From contig QDFQ01000002.1 of NCBI GenBank assembly GCA_003075315.1, forward strand, positions 496,460 through 560,459: DNA of 64,000 nt. Reading direction: 5' to 3'. Under the pieces are notes generated by a model. It saw only the letters and a program-made list of their open reading frames with translations. It ran no database searches and was not told where the DNA came from. This DNA comes from Arthrobacter sp. TPD3018. GTDB taxonomy: Bacteria > Pseudomonadota > Alphaproteobacteria > Sphingomonadales > Sphingomonadaceae. A program made the translations under genes and the position numbers. Shown here piece after piece: positions 56,111-63,770 of this stretch; position 1 is the first letter of the stretch, and every line of letters begins with the position of its first letter.

Positions 56111-57388
56111 CTACAGCGGCTCGAACACCTCGCCGCCTGTCTCGCGGATCTGTAGGCAATCGTCGCAGAGCCGTAGCGTGTCTACGCCGGCCGGCGGCCG
56201 CTGATCCACAGGAAGGCGATAGTCGTCGGCCGGGTCATCGCCGCAAATTGAGCATACTTCCAGGCTTCCCGCGGATTCTACGACGTGGCGCGTTATCCCT
56301 GCCTGCGTTGGCGACCAGTGCGCCAAGGCAGAAAACCATTCTGGTGTATGTGGCACCAGGGGGTCGGGCTCGAACGCTGGCAGGTCACCCGCCGCCTCGA
56401 GCCACCGCTGCGCAACATCGACACGCGTGGCATGCAACGTCGCCAAATGCTGGTGCAGGTCGGCCATGATCCGAAAATACCGGCGCGGAAACTGCCGCGC
56501 ACAGCTATCATAGATGCCGCGGTTGCGGATGTAGCGGTTGGGTTCCTGCGTCTCGTTCCGTAGAACATCCCAGCAATAATCGGCAATGCCGCCTTGCGGT
56601 TCGCCATTCATCAGGCGGAGGTCATATTGCCAGGGATTCTTCTCCTGCTCGATCCGCCAAACCTTGAGATAGCCAGACCGTTCGATTGCGGCGCAGATCG
56701 CTGCGTCATGCTCGGGGTGGCGCGCCGCCAGATCGGCAACGTCTTGGATATCCTCTACCTCGGGTGCGATCGCACGGACACCGGCCAGAAAGGCATTGGT
56801 CGTGTTGCGCATGATCTCCGGAAGGTCAGGGATCGTCTCGAAGAAATCCATCTCCTCTTCCGATACCGATACGGTCGCGTTCGGGACGGGTTCAAGCAGC
56901 GCACTACGCTTCAGCCTGCCGGGCGTGCAGGAGTCGGGTTTTGCCACGAGCTTGATGCCGGCGGAGGCGAAAGCCTGCGCGACCAAGCGTGAACAGAACT
57001 GTCTGCGGCCTGCGCTGATCTCGGCCGGCACCAGTATCGCCAGCACCTGCGGCACCGAATATCGGGTGCCGATCTTGGCGCGCAGGTCGAGGATGATCGC
57101 CTGCAGCTGGTCGGCCGTCGGCGACCTCTTCAATCGCAGGACATGGACCGGTCGGCCGGCCTCGAACCAAACGCGCTGGGCGTTGCTCGCCTGCACGCCG
57201 GCAAAGGTCGCGTCGATCACCGATCGATCTTCGACATAGACCATCGCGTGGGAAATATCGCTCCAGGTCATTAGCCGGATCGAGGCGCTGATGGTCGACG
57301 ATTGGGTCACCAGGATGATGTCGCCTGGGCGAAGCGCTTCTTCGTTGAGCCGGACGTAGTCCGTGTTGGGTTTCGGGCTACTCTGCAT
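56111..57388 (-). CDS. Permuted papain-like (NlpC/P60 superfamily, YiiX type) peptidase/amidase with C-terminal zinc ribbon
   Basis: 425 residues from the ATG at 57388 (AAGAGAA upstream); the upstream frame extension is not conserved. LRPGDIILVTQSSTISASIR then ISHAMVYVEDRSVIDATFAG supplies catalytic His47; GTRYSVPQVLAI and RRQFCSRLVAQAFASAGI supply Cys132. The His-before-Cys order is that of the circularly permuted NlpC/P60 enzymes, which hydrolyse amide or acyl bonds. A helical middle region of unknown type follows, and a C-terminal CxxC...CxxC zinc ribbon (VCSICGDDPADDY, LRLCDDCLQI). There is no signal peptide, so it acts in the cytoplasm. It lies between the broken and the intact SIR2 gene and could be an effector of a conflict system. 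Confidence 0.75.
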   Translation of the reverse strand: MQSSPKPNTDYVRLNEEALRPGDIILVTQSSTISASIRLMTWSDISHAMVYVEDRSVIDATFAGVQASNAQRVWFEAGRPVHVLRLKRSPTADQLQAIILDLRAKIGTRYSVPQVLAILVPAEISAGRRQFCSRLVAQAFASAGIKLVAKPDSCTPGRLKRSALLEPVPNATVSVSEEEMDFFETIPDLPEIMRNTTNAFLAGVRAIAPEVEDIQDVADLAARHPEHDAAICAAIERSGYLKVWRIEQEKNPWQYDLRLMNGEPQGGIADYCWDVLRNETQEPNRYIRNRGIYDSCARQFPRRYFRIMADLHQHLATLHATRVDVAQRWLEAAGDLPAFEPDPLVPHTPEWFSALAHWSPTQAGITRHVVESAGSLEVCSICGDDPADDYRLPVDQRPPAGVDTLRLCDDCLQIRETGGEVFEPL

Positions 57389-58005
57389 GTTTCTCTTATT
57401 CTGTTTGGGCAGCACGGTGCCGCTCAGATTCCCTTCTACAGCACACCTAACCCACGGCGCATTATTGGCGAGCACGCCGAGTCACTTTTCTTGCGGCATC
57501 GCATTCGATTGCCCGCAGGAATGACTATGGCCGATCTTCGCGAACAGACGAGGGGAACGGCTGCTTTTGGGATCGACACGGCAAGCATCGAACGTCCGCC
57601 ATTAAGGCGCACTGCTGTCGGACCGTTCATTCGAATGGGAATGGCGAGTTCCGGCAGGAGCGGCCGTTCGTTCGTAGGTTAGGCAACATCGTAGTTTAGG
57701 TCGCCTCCGGCTGGAAGGTCGTGGGACTTTGCTGCCGTCCCTTGGCTGGCCGCCTAACGGCAGATTTCGTTGAGAGCCGACATGGTCTTCCTTCAGCGCA
57801 GGCTGCGGTCCGCAGAGGTTGATCGACTGCCTGAGATAAGCCCCGTTACTACAAAGAAGCGGCAACGACGGATCCGGCAGAGCGTCACAACCGCTCGGTT
57901 TTGACACCAAGATGGTCGGCAGCTTTGGGTCTATCTCGCTCCAATCCGGTCGGAAATGACACCCTTCTCTGACAATCACGATAGACGTGCGACATCAAGC
58001 GTGGG
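57389..58005. other. 617-bp gap with repeat copy B2 and SIR2-HerA promoter region
   Basis: Apart from the repeat at 57555-57670 no gene is supported. The stretch is divergent between the peptidase and SIR2-HerA-KTSC operon, so both promoters lie here; I could not recognise their elements. Confidence 0.45.
57555..57670. repeat. Dispersed intergenic repeat, copy B2
   Basis: It shares ordered blocks with copy B1 (54645-54764), including GCTTTTGGGATCG near the left end and GAATGGCGAG with GGAGCGGCCGTTCG at the right. The right end also resembles the CGGCCGCTCGTTC end of copies A1 and A2, so A and B may be parts of one family. Confidence 0.55.
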
Positions 58006-59271
58006 ATGTTGCGCTGGCAGCTCGAAGCAAGGATGCGGGAGCTAACGTCGGGGGAGCGTAAGTTGACCGTCAGTGTTCACAATCCTGATCAATATATGGC
58101 GGCTTTACGGACGATCATCGCGCAGGGCCGTAAGCGGATCGGACTGTTGGTTGGCGCGGGAGCTTCTGCCGGCATGGCCAAGTCTGACGGTACTTATCCG
58201 CTTATCCCGGCGGTTGCAGGCCTCACTGATCAGGTCCTCACAACGCTTGCACCGACCTATCAGCAACAGATCGACGGCCTGAAAACCGAACTCGCGCAGC
58301 ACGACATCGAGACGATCCTTTCTAGGATTCGCTCGCTGAGCAAAGTCATCGGATCGGCGAAAGTCCATGGCCTCGATGGCCCCGGCTTTGCTACTTTCGG
58401 CGAAGCAATCTGCTCCGAGATCGGTAAGATCGTGGACGTCCGATTGCCGGATACCGGATCAGCATATGCCAATCTCGTGAACTGGATCACGGGCACAATG
58501 CGTGACTATCCAGTCGAGATTTTCACCACGAACTACGACCTTCTGTTCGAAGAAGCGTTTGAGTCCGTGCGAGCGCCGTATTTCGATGGCTTCACCGGCG
58601 GTCGCGAACCGTTCTTCGACCCCGTGTCAGTCTCACGCAGCGACCTTCCCTCGCGATGGACGCGGCTTTGGAAGCTCCATGGCTCGCTCGGCTGGCGTGC
58701 CAGCTCGAAGGGGGAAGTGATTCGAACGGGCCAAAGCTCGGCAAGTCACCTCGTCTTCCCTGAACATCTGAAATACGATCAGACGCAGAAGGCCCCCTAC
58801 GCCGCGTTGCTTGATCGTCTTCGTGCGTTCTTGCTGACCCCCGACACGCTGTTGGTCTCTATCGGCTTCTCCTTTGCCGACGCACATATTGCGGCTCGGC
58901 TGGATGAAGCGCTCGCAGCGAATCCATCCTCCAGCGTCTTCGCGTTTCAATACAAGGTCCTCGAGGAAGAGGGGCCAGCGTGCGATCTTGCGCGCCGCCT
59001 GCCAAACTTCAGCGTGTATGCGCGTGACCAAGCCAAAGTGAACGGCATTCGCGGCGCATGGAAGGCACCGGCCGGACTTCCGAACAGGGATTGGGGTCCG
59101 ATAAGATCGACCTATCTCGACAAGGACGGAAACTTCACCCTCGGAGCGATCGAACCCTTTGCCCGATTCTTCGCGGCGTCGCGCTCGGTTCAAGCATTTC
59201 CCACTCCACCGGCGCTGGCAACAACAGCGGTAACGCCACCGCTAGTTGCTGCCACCGCGTCGGTGGTCTGA
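58006..59271 (+). CDS. SIR2-like NAD-binding effector of a SIR2-HerA defence pair
   Basis: 421 residues. SIR2 signatures: IGLLVGAGASAGMAKSDG (about 45-62), EIFTTNYDLLFEEAFE (171-186; the TTNYD motif binds NAD ribose), His225 in LWKLHGSLGW and LVSIGFSFADAHIAARLDEA. An NADase rather than deacetylase role is usual for this class. Its stop overlaps the start of the HerA-type ATPase (TGATG). SIR2-HerA is an established anti-phage arrangement in which the HerA hexamer and SIR2 form a large complex that is activated on infection and depletes NAD or cuts DNA. Start codon choice (58006 or Met10 at 58033) is uncertain as neither has a good ribosome site. The tail after about 390 is Ala/Thr/Pro-rich. 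Confidence 0.9.
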   Translation: MLRWQLEARMRELTSGERKLTVSVHNPDQYMAALRTIIAQGRKRIGLLVGAGASAGMAKSDGTYPLIPAVAGLTDQVLTTLAPTYQQQIDGLKTELAQHDIETILSRIRSLSKVIGSAKVHGLDGPGFATFGEAICSEIGKIVDVRLPDTGSAYANLVNWITGTMRDYPVEIFTTNYDLLFEEAFESVRAPYFDGFTGGREPFFDPVSVSRSDLPSRWTRLWKLHGSLGWRASSKGEVIRTGQSSASHLVFPEHLKYDQTQKAPYAALLDRLRAFLLTPDTLLVSIGFSFADAHIAARLDEALAANPSSSVFAFQYKVLEEEGPACDLARRLPNFSVYARDQAKVNGIRGAWKAPAGLPNRDWGPIRSTYLDKDGNFTLGAIEPFARFFAASRSVQAFPTPPALATTAVTPPLVAATASVV

Positions 59272-61076
59272 TGAACGCTCCGACCCTTCTCGGCCACGTC
59301 GGCTCAGTCGCGGGTGCGACCATAAGCGTGCGTCAATTCGAGGGCGTGGCCTCAGGGATCGCGATCATCGGAGGACGTAGCTACCGGGTCGGCCAGGTCG
59401 GTAGCTTCGTGCGGATACCTCAAGGCTATCATGATCTTTACGCGATCATATCGGAGGTCGGGGCAAGTGCGACACCAGCAACGTTCACTGATGCGCTTGA
59501 CCGCGGCGAACGATGGCTGACCGTTCAACTCGTCGGGGAGATTGTCGAGGCGTCGTTCGAGCGGGGCATCAGCCAATATCCAAACGTGAACGATGAGGTC
59601 CATCTTGTCACTGAGGAGGATCTGGCCAAGATCTACGGCTCCGAGTTTGCCGGACAGGTGGTGGTAGGGCGACTTGCCAACGCCGAGAGCATTCCAGTCC
59701 GACTGGACCTCGACAAGCTGGTCACGCGTCACAGCGCAGTGCTTGGCTCGACCGGGTCGGGCAAATCAACGACCGTCGCCAGCTTGTTGCGATCGATCTC
59801 GGCGCCAGGTGGAGCGGGCTTTCCGAGCGCGCGCATCCTCCTGCTTGATATACACGGTGAATATGCCCGCGCGCTTGGCGACAACGCTGAAATTTTTCGG
59901 ATCACGCCTGGAGACGATGAAAAGCAACTGGTCATTCCGTATTGGGCACTGCGGCCCACCGAAATCCTTAACTTTCTGTGCGGGAAGATGGATGATCGTG
60001 CAACGACCGCTATCCTCGACAAGATATTTGCGGCCAAGAGCGCTATGGCGCAGGCAGACAACATGCCAGGCGTCGACCTGAATTCAATGACTGTTGATAG
60101 CCCGATCCCGTACAGCTTACGAAACTTGTGGCTCGAGCTGATCGATCCAGAGGTCAAAACTTGGCTCGATCAGGCAAAGACGCAGCCGGCGATCGTGCTT
60201 CCCGGTGACGCGGCTACGCTTCGCCTGCCGACCTACCAGCCGCACACAACAACGAATACGGCACCCTATCAGAATAACATCGGTGTGCTCGGCATTCGCA
60301 AGCAACTCGATCGCATGCGGTCACGTATGCTCGATCGTCAGTTCGAGTTCTTACTGAAACCCGGCGACTGGGAGCCTGACCTGACCGGCCATGTGGCGAA
60401 TGACCTTCCGGCCCTTCTCGAAAGCTGGATCGGCCACGAGAAGGCGATAACAGTGCTCGATCTGTCGGGCATCCCCAGTTCCGTTCTCTTGGATTTAATC
60501 AGCGCGATTCTGTCAATTATTTATGAGGCACTCTTCTGGGGTCGTGAACGCGACGAGGGCGGCCGAAGGCGGCCACAACTAGTGGTAATGGAAGAAGCGC
60601 ACCGGTATCTTGGTCGGGAAGCCGACAATCCTGCGCGCGAGATGGTTCAGCGAATCGCAAAAGAGGGGCGCAAGTTCGGAATCGGTGCAATGATCGTCAG
60701 CCAGCGCCCTTCAGAAATAGACGACACCATTCTCTCCCAATGTGGGACCTTCATCGCGTTGCGCCTCACGAACTCGACTGACCGCAGCAAGGTACAAGCC
60801 GCTTTGCCCGATAACCTGAGCGGTATAGCCGACAGCCTCTCGGTTTTAAGGACCGGAGAAGCCATCATAACTGGCGAGGCTGCGCGGCTCCCAGTGCGTT
60901 GCCGCGTTACCCTGCCACCGAAAGACCGCCGCCCAGACAGCGAGGATCCACTCGTCGCAAACAGCTGGAAGCGTGCTCGCGGCCCTGAAGATTACGATCG
61001 GCTTGTTGCAGCATGGCGTGCACAGGATCCGAAGTGGAAGCCGCCAGAGGCGGGCGAGAATGAGGGAGGGAAATGA
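59271..61076 (+). CDS. herA: HerA/FtsK-type hexameric ATPase of the SIR2-HerA pair
   Basis: 601 residues. The N-terminal HAS-barrel (about 1-150; LGHVGSVAGATISVRQF, VGQVGSFVRIPQG) is typical of HerA. Walker A is SAVLGSTGSGKSTTVASLL (about 159-167) and RILLLDIHGEYARAL follows. Walker B is QLVVMEEAHRYLGREADN, and the sensor and arginine-finger region is GIGAMIVSQRPSEIDDTILSQ. All motifs needed for ATP hydrolysis are intact. The ATG lies in the SIR2 stop and its own TGA overlaps the KTSC gene start (ATGA). The three genes are therefore one translational unit. The product should be a DNA-associated or complex-forming hexamer acting with SIR2. Confidence 0.93.
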   Translation: MNAPTLLGHVGSVAGATISVRQFEGVASGIAIIGGRSYRVGQVGSFVRIPQGYHDLYAIISEVGASATPATFTDALDRGERWLTVQLVGEIVEASFERGISQYPNVNDEVHLVTEEDLAKIYGSEFAGQVVVGRLANAESIPVRLDLDKLVTRHSAVLGSTGSGKSTTVASLLRSISAPGGAGFPSARILLLDIHGEYARALGDNAEIFRITPGDDEKQLVIPYWALRPTEILNFLCGKMDDRATTAILDKIFAAKSAMAQADNMPGVDLNSMTVDSPIPYSLRNLWLELIDPEVKTWLDQAKTQPAIVLPGDAATLRLPTYQPHTTTNTAPYQNNIGVLGIRKQLDRMRSRMLDRQFEFLLKPGDWEPDLTGHVANDLPALLESWIGHEKAITVLDLSGIPSSVLLDLISAILSIIYEALFWGRERDEGGRRRPQLVVMEEAHRYLGREADNPAREMVQRIAKEGRKFGIGAMIVSQRPSEIDDTILSQCGTFIALRLTNSTDRSKVQAALPDNLSGIADSLSVLRTGEAIITGEAARLPVRCRVTLPPKDRRPDSEDPLVANSWKRARGPEDYDRLVAAWRAQDPKWKPPEAGENEGGK

Positions 61077-61285
61077 GGGAACGACAGCCTGTAACGTCTG
61101 GCAACTTGGCCGAAGTCGGATATGATCCCGAGCTGGAGACGCTCGAGGTGCAATTCAGGCACGGCGGCGTTTATCAATATTTCAACGTGCCTGCGTTCAT
61201 GAGCGAGCGTCTCATGACCGCAGACTCACTGGGGCGCTTCTTCAACGCGGAAATCAAAGGTCATTATCCTGAGGCAAAGCTCTAG
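61073..61285 (+). CDS. KTSC-domain small protein, third gene of the SIR2-HerA operon
   Basis: 70 residues covering one KTSC domain: SGNLAEVGYDPELETLEVQF, then GGVYQYFNVPAFMSERLM and ADSLGRFFNAEIKGHYPEAK. The family signature (Y-D, F/V-x-x-G-x-V-Y-x-Y-x-x-V-P, S-x-G-x-F-F-N, I-K-x-x-Y) is complete. KTSC domains are found alone or fused to lysyl-tRNA synthetase; their function is unclear, with RNA or ssDNA binding suggested. The overlap with herA (ATGA) implies co-translation, so it may be a genuine accessory part of the defence system rather than a bystander. Confidence 0.88.
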   Translation: MRERQPVTSGNLAEVGYDPELETLEVQFRHGGVYQYFNVPAFMSERLMTADSLGRFFNAEIKGHYPEAKL

Positions 61286-61682
61286 AGCGATGCATAAATG
61301 GCCAAAAGTCTTACGCGGTGTCGAGTTTTGCTGAGATGCATCTCAAAAGCGCCAAGTCGGCAGTTGGCCCATTTCACAACATAAAAATATAGGTGTCAAA
61401 ACCGGACGGTTCTGACATTGTGCACCGACGCATGGTTTTCCGCGGCCTTAGCAGTGTCAGAATGGTCGGTTACGGGATGGGCGATCCGATCCGGAGACCG
61501 AAATAGGTAGGTGTTGCCCAGAGCGTGCTTCCATCCTGCTTTCGTCAGGGTCGGACGTTCAATGGAGCGGAGCTGAACGGCCAATTCTGGTCGTGGAGAG
61601 ACCAACGAAGTTCTCTGGTTTTAAATGCCATAACACCATGGTCTATCTGTCATCACCGCAGCAGCACGCTCACTCGAATCCG
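61286..61682. other. 397-bp AT-richer gap with inverted repeats
   Basis: This convergent gap is visibly poorer in GC than the flanks. It holds a perfect 14-bp palindrome at 61332-61345 and an 8-bp inverted repeat TTCTGACA (61410-61417) / TGTCAGAA (61455-61462). No gene is supported. Confidence 0.45.
61332..61345. repeat. Perfect palindrome TGAGATGCATCTCA
   Basis: A 14-base perfect palindrome 47 bp after the KTSC gene stop. It has no loop, so it is more likely a protein-binding or recombination site than an RNA terminator. Confidence 0.45.
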
Positions 61683-62606
61683 TCAGCGCGGGTCTGATGT
61701 GACGAAGATCGCTCGCTTTCTTGGCAGATCAGGCATCCTGCCACCATCTCGGACCGCAGCCATCGCGGCGAGTGTTGTGGGCGGGATGGATTGCGAGGCC
61801 CGAATGGGTATCCGATCACAGACGCCTTCGTCGGGATCGCGCAGTCCATTGAGCATATCTTCTAGCTCGCCAGGGGTAGGGTTCACCGCGCCATCTGGAA
61901 TTAAGAAGGCGGAGAACTCAGCGCTTGGTCCCGTCACGGTTATGGGTCCGAAGGCATGACCGAAACACAGTAGCCGATGCAGCGGTTGGAAGTGCGACCG
62001 CCAATTTTCGAGCTTCTTGTGATCAATAGGCCATGCTTTTGTCGATACGTTAACCGGCACGAGGTCGGCGAACATCCAGTTCACCCCTTCAACTGCCGGT
62101 AGCGATCCGCAGGCTGGGACGAGCGCTGACGCTGGATGGTAGAAGATGTAAAGCGGCACGCAACTGCCGAGCCTCGCAGCCTCATCTAGGAGCGTCTTAT
62201 GCTGGTTGCCGTACTGCGGCGGCGGCTTGGGCGTTCCCTTCGGTGGCTTCGGAGTTCCCTTGGGAGGCGGCGGATTTACCGCGTGGTCCAACGATCGATA
62301 CAACCAATAGGGATTTCTCTTCGTGCCTGAATGGTGTGCACGCTTCGCCTGGATGTGCAGTCTAAGATACTTACGCCCGTCTAGCGCATGCTCGTTCACG
62401 AACTCCCAGTCCATGTCCTCTCCCGTCGCAGATTCATTCACGGGAAAGTCGGTCATAATCTGAAACGGCTCGAAAGGGACCAGTCCCGCCATCAGGAGGT
62501 CGGTGATCGTTTCCTCACGGAAGTTCCGGGTTTTGCCACTCTCTCGCTCAAGGATCTTCGCAGCAAGCTGCGGGAAACGATGACCAAAACGGCAAAGAAG
62601 ATTCAT
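61683..62606 (-). CDS. DUF6615-like protein, putative PD-(D/E)xK nuclease
   Basis: 307 residues. FREETITDLLMAGLVPFEPF, then ATGEDMDWEFVNEHAL and YLRLHIQAKRAHHSG, resemble the conserved core of DUF6615; the Asp/Glu in DMDWEF and the Q-x-K in HIQAKRA fit a PD-(D/E)xK nuclease site (strand, acid, strand, QxK). A proline-rich insert holding a tandem PKGTPKP repeat (about 115-133) separates this from a C-terminal half with VPLYIFYHPASAL. No signal or membrane segment. The family assignment is by eye. It is convergent with the KTSC gene and lies in the accessory region, so a role against foreign DNA is plausible but unproven. Confidence 0.6.
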   Translation of the reverse strand: MNLLCRFGHRFPQLAAKILERESGKTRNFREETITDLLMAGLVPFEPFQIMTDFPVNESATGEDMDWEFVNEHALDGRKYLRLHIQAKRAHHSGTKRNPYWLYRSLDHAVNPPPPKGTPKPPKGTPKPPPQYGNQHKTLLDEAARLGSCVPLYIFYHPASALVPACGSLPAVEGVNWMFADLVPVNVSTKAWPIDHKKLENWRSHFQPLHRLLCFGHAFGPITVTGPSAEFSAFLIPDGAVNPTPGELEDMLNGLRDPDEGVCDRIPIRASQSIPPTTLAAMAAVRDGGRMPDLPRKRAIFVTSDPR

Positions 62607-63027
62607 TACATTTCGCGTCCGAGCCTAGGCGCCGCTCAACCTTTAGGTCGAACCGGGGCCGCGTTTGCCGCAAGCTAAAGCGGCATATCGAAGTGCGAGC
62701 AACCCCGTATCGGCTTGCCAATGTTCCGTTACGGTCAATCCGTGCGGCAGACTCCGCTGAGACCCGACATTCTTGGCCGCCATCTGAACGGCGTAAGCTG
62801 GTCGATACGTGCCGCTACAGTTACTACGCAATCTCGGCCGGTCAGAGCCCTTCCGACCGCTCGGGGAAGCGGCCGCTTATTCGTATGCGTGGACTTACCG
62901 AAAGCGATATGCGCCTACACCAGGATGCGAACGGAACTGGCCGCATGGGTCACGTGCGCCGCGGAGCTTCCGCCAGCAGCACAGGCTTCGCTAGTTCATG
63001 GCTCAACTGGAGCTAGCGTGTTGAAAC
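62607..63027. other. 421-bp gap without supported features
   Basis: It lies between two minus-strand genes. Plus-strand open frames (for example 62715-63077) have Arg/Ser-rich unnatural composition and no ribosome site. I see no repeat match or hairpin of note. Confidence 0.4.
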
Positions 63028-63609
63028 TCACACCTGCGCCTGTGGAGAGGCTGCTCGTACCAGAAGCGAAGGCTTGACGATCCCGGCCCCTGAACGAATC
63101 TGACAATAGCGCTTACCGTTGTCGAGACTGGCGTGCTGAAGCGCGTCCTTCATGTCTGGCTGCTCCTGTCCGTCATTCCATTCGTCCAACCGCCAGTTGG
63201 CCGACGCAGAACGCAGCATCATATCGGCAGCCTCACTGCATCGGCCTGCCGGTTCGCGCTGCCAACGCGCTTGTGCTAGATGATCGCGAAGAAGCCATGC
63301 GATCTCCACGAGGCGCGCGCCGTAGGCGGCCGTCCGTCGTCCCCACAAGGCAAACGCGAGGTCAAAGGATCTCGCGCGGCCACCTTCGTTCTCGTCGCAG
63401 TAGATCGCGGATAGATCGGTCGCCGACAGGGAGAAGTAAATGTGCGCTCCCCGCTGCTTTAGGTTGGCGCCGTCCAGCTCGTTACAGGAGTGGCAGATTA
63501 ACGTCGGCGGAAATCCGCGGACGGTGGTTATGAACTCCGACAGAAGATTGAAGTCATGGACGGGCTTCAGCTCGATCACAGGCCCTGGAAGTCGGGAGGT
63601 ATCAGCCAT
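63028..63609 (-). CDS. Hypothetical protein, about 193 residues
   Basis: It starts at the ATG at 63609 (MADTSRLPGPVIELKPVHDF); a GTG four codons earlier is possible. The N-terminal half has a strand-like VIELKPVHDFNLLSEFITTV followed by PPTLICHSCNELDGANLK, with a Cys pair, and AHIYFSLSATDLSAIYCDEN. The C-terminal half is helical with many Trp, Arg and Ala residues. I recognise no family. The composition is less GC-biased than the core genes, in line with an acquired gene. The IS21-type element begins 45 bp upstream of its start, so its promoter may have been disrupted. Confidence 0.5.
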   Translation of the reverse strand: MADTSRLPGPVIELKPVHDFNLLSEFITTVRGFPPTLICHSCNELDGANLKQRGAHIYFSLSATDLSAIYCDENEGGRARSFDLAFALWGRRTAAYGARLVEIAWLLRDHLAQARWQREPAGRCSEAADMMLRSASANWRLDEWNDGQEQPDMKDALQHASLDNGKRYCQIRSGAGIVKPSLLVRAASPQAQV

Positions 63610-63654
63610 GAGCCACGACACGTAGCATTCGATGTGATCATGGTGGAGGACTAC

Positions 63655-63725
63655 TGTGGATCGGCGTGGAAAAGGGACCCCGGTAGCGGGGTGATCGGCG
63701 TCGAAAAAGGACCCCTCATCCCGGT
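63655..63725 (+). mobile_element. Left terminus of an IS21-family element with internal repeats
   Basis: It starts TGTGGATCGGCGTGGAAAAG and contains two directly repeated units: GATCGGCGTGGAAAAGGGAC at 63659 and GATCGGCGTCGAAAAAGGAC at about 63693. IS21-type ends begin with TG and carry such multiple terminal repeats. The transposase gene begins about 45 bp further in. The right end is outside the window. Confidence 0.65.
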
Positions 63726-63770
63726 GGTCTAGGCTGTTCGCTTGGCGGTGTGTCAGGCGGCGAGATCGGG

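Noticed and set aside
61286-63660. CRISPR array or toxin-antitoxin pair in the right part of the accessory region
   Set aside because: No regularly spaced repeats and no small overlapping gene pair with TA-type signatures were found; the KTSC gene belongs to the herA unit.
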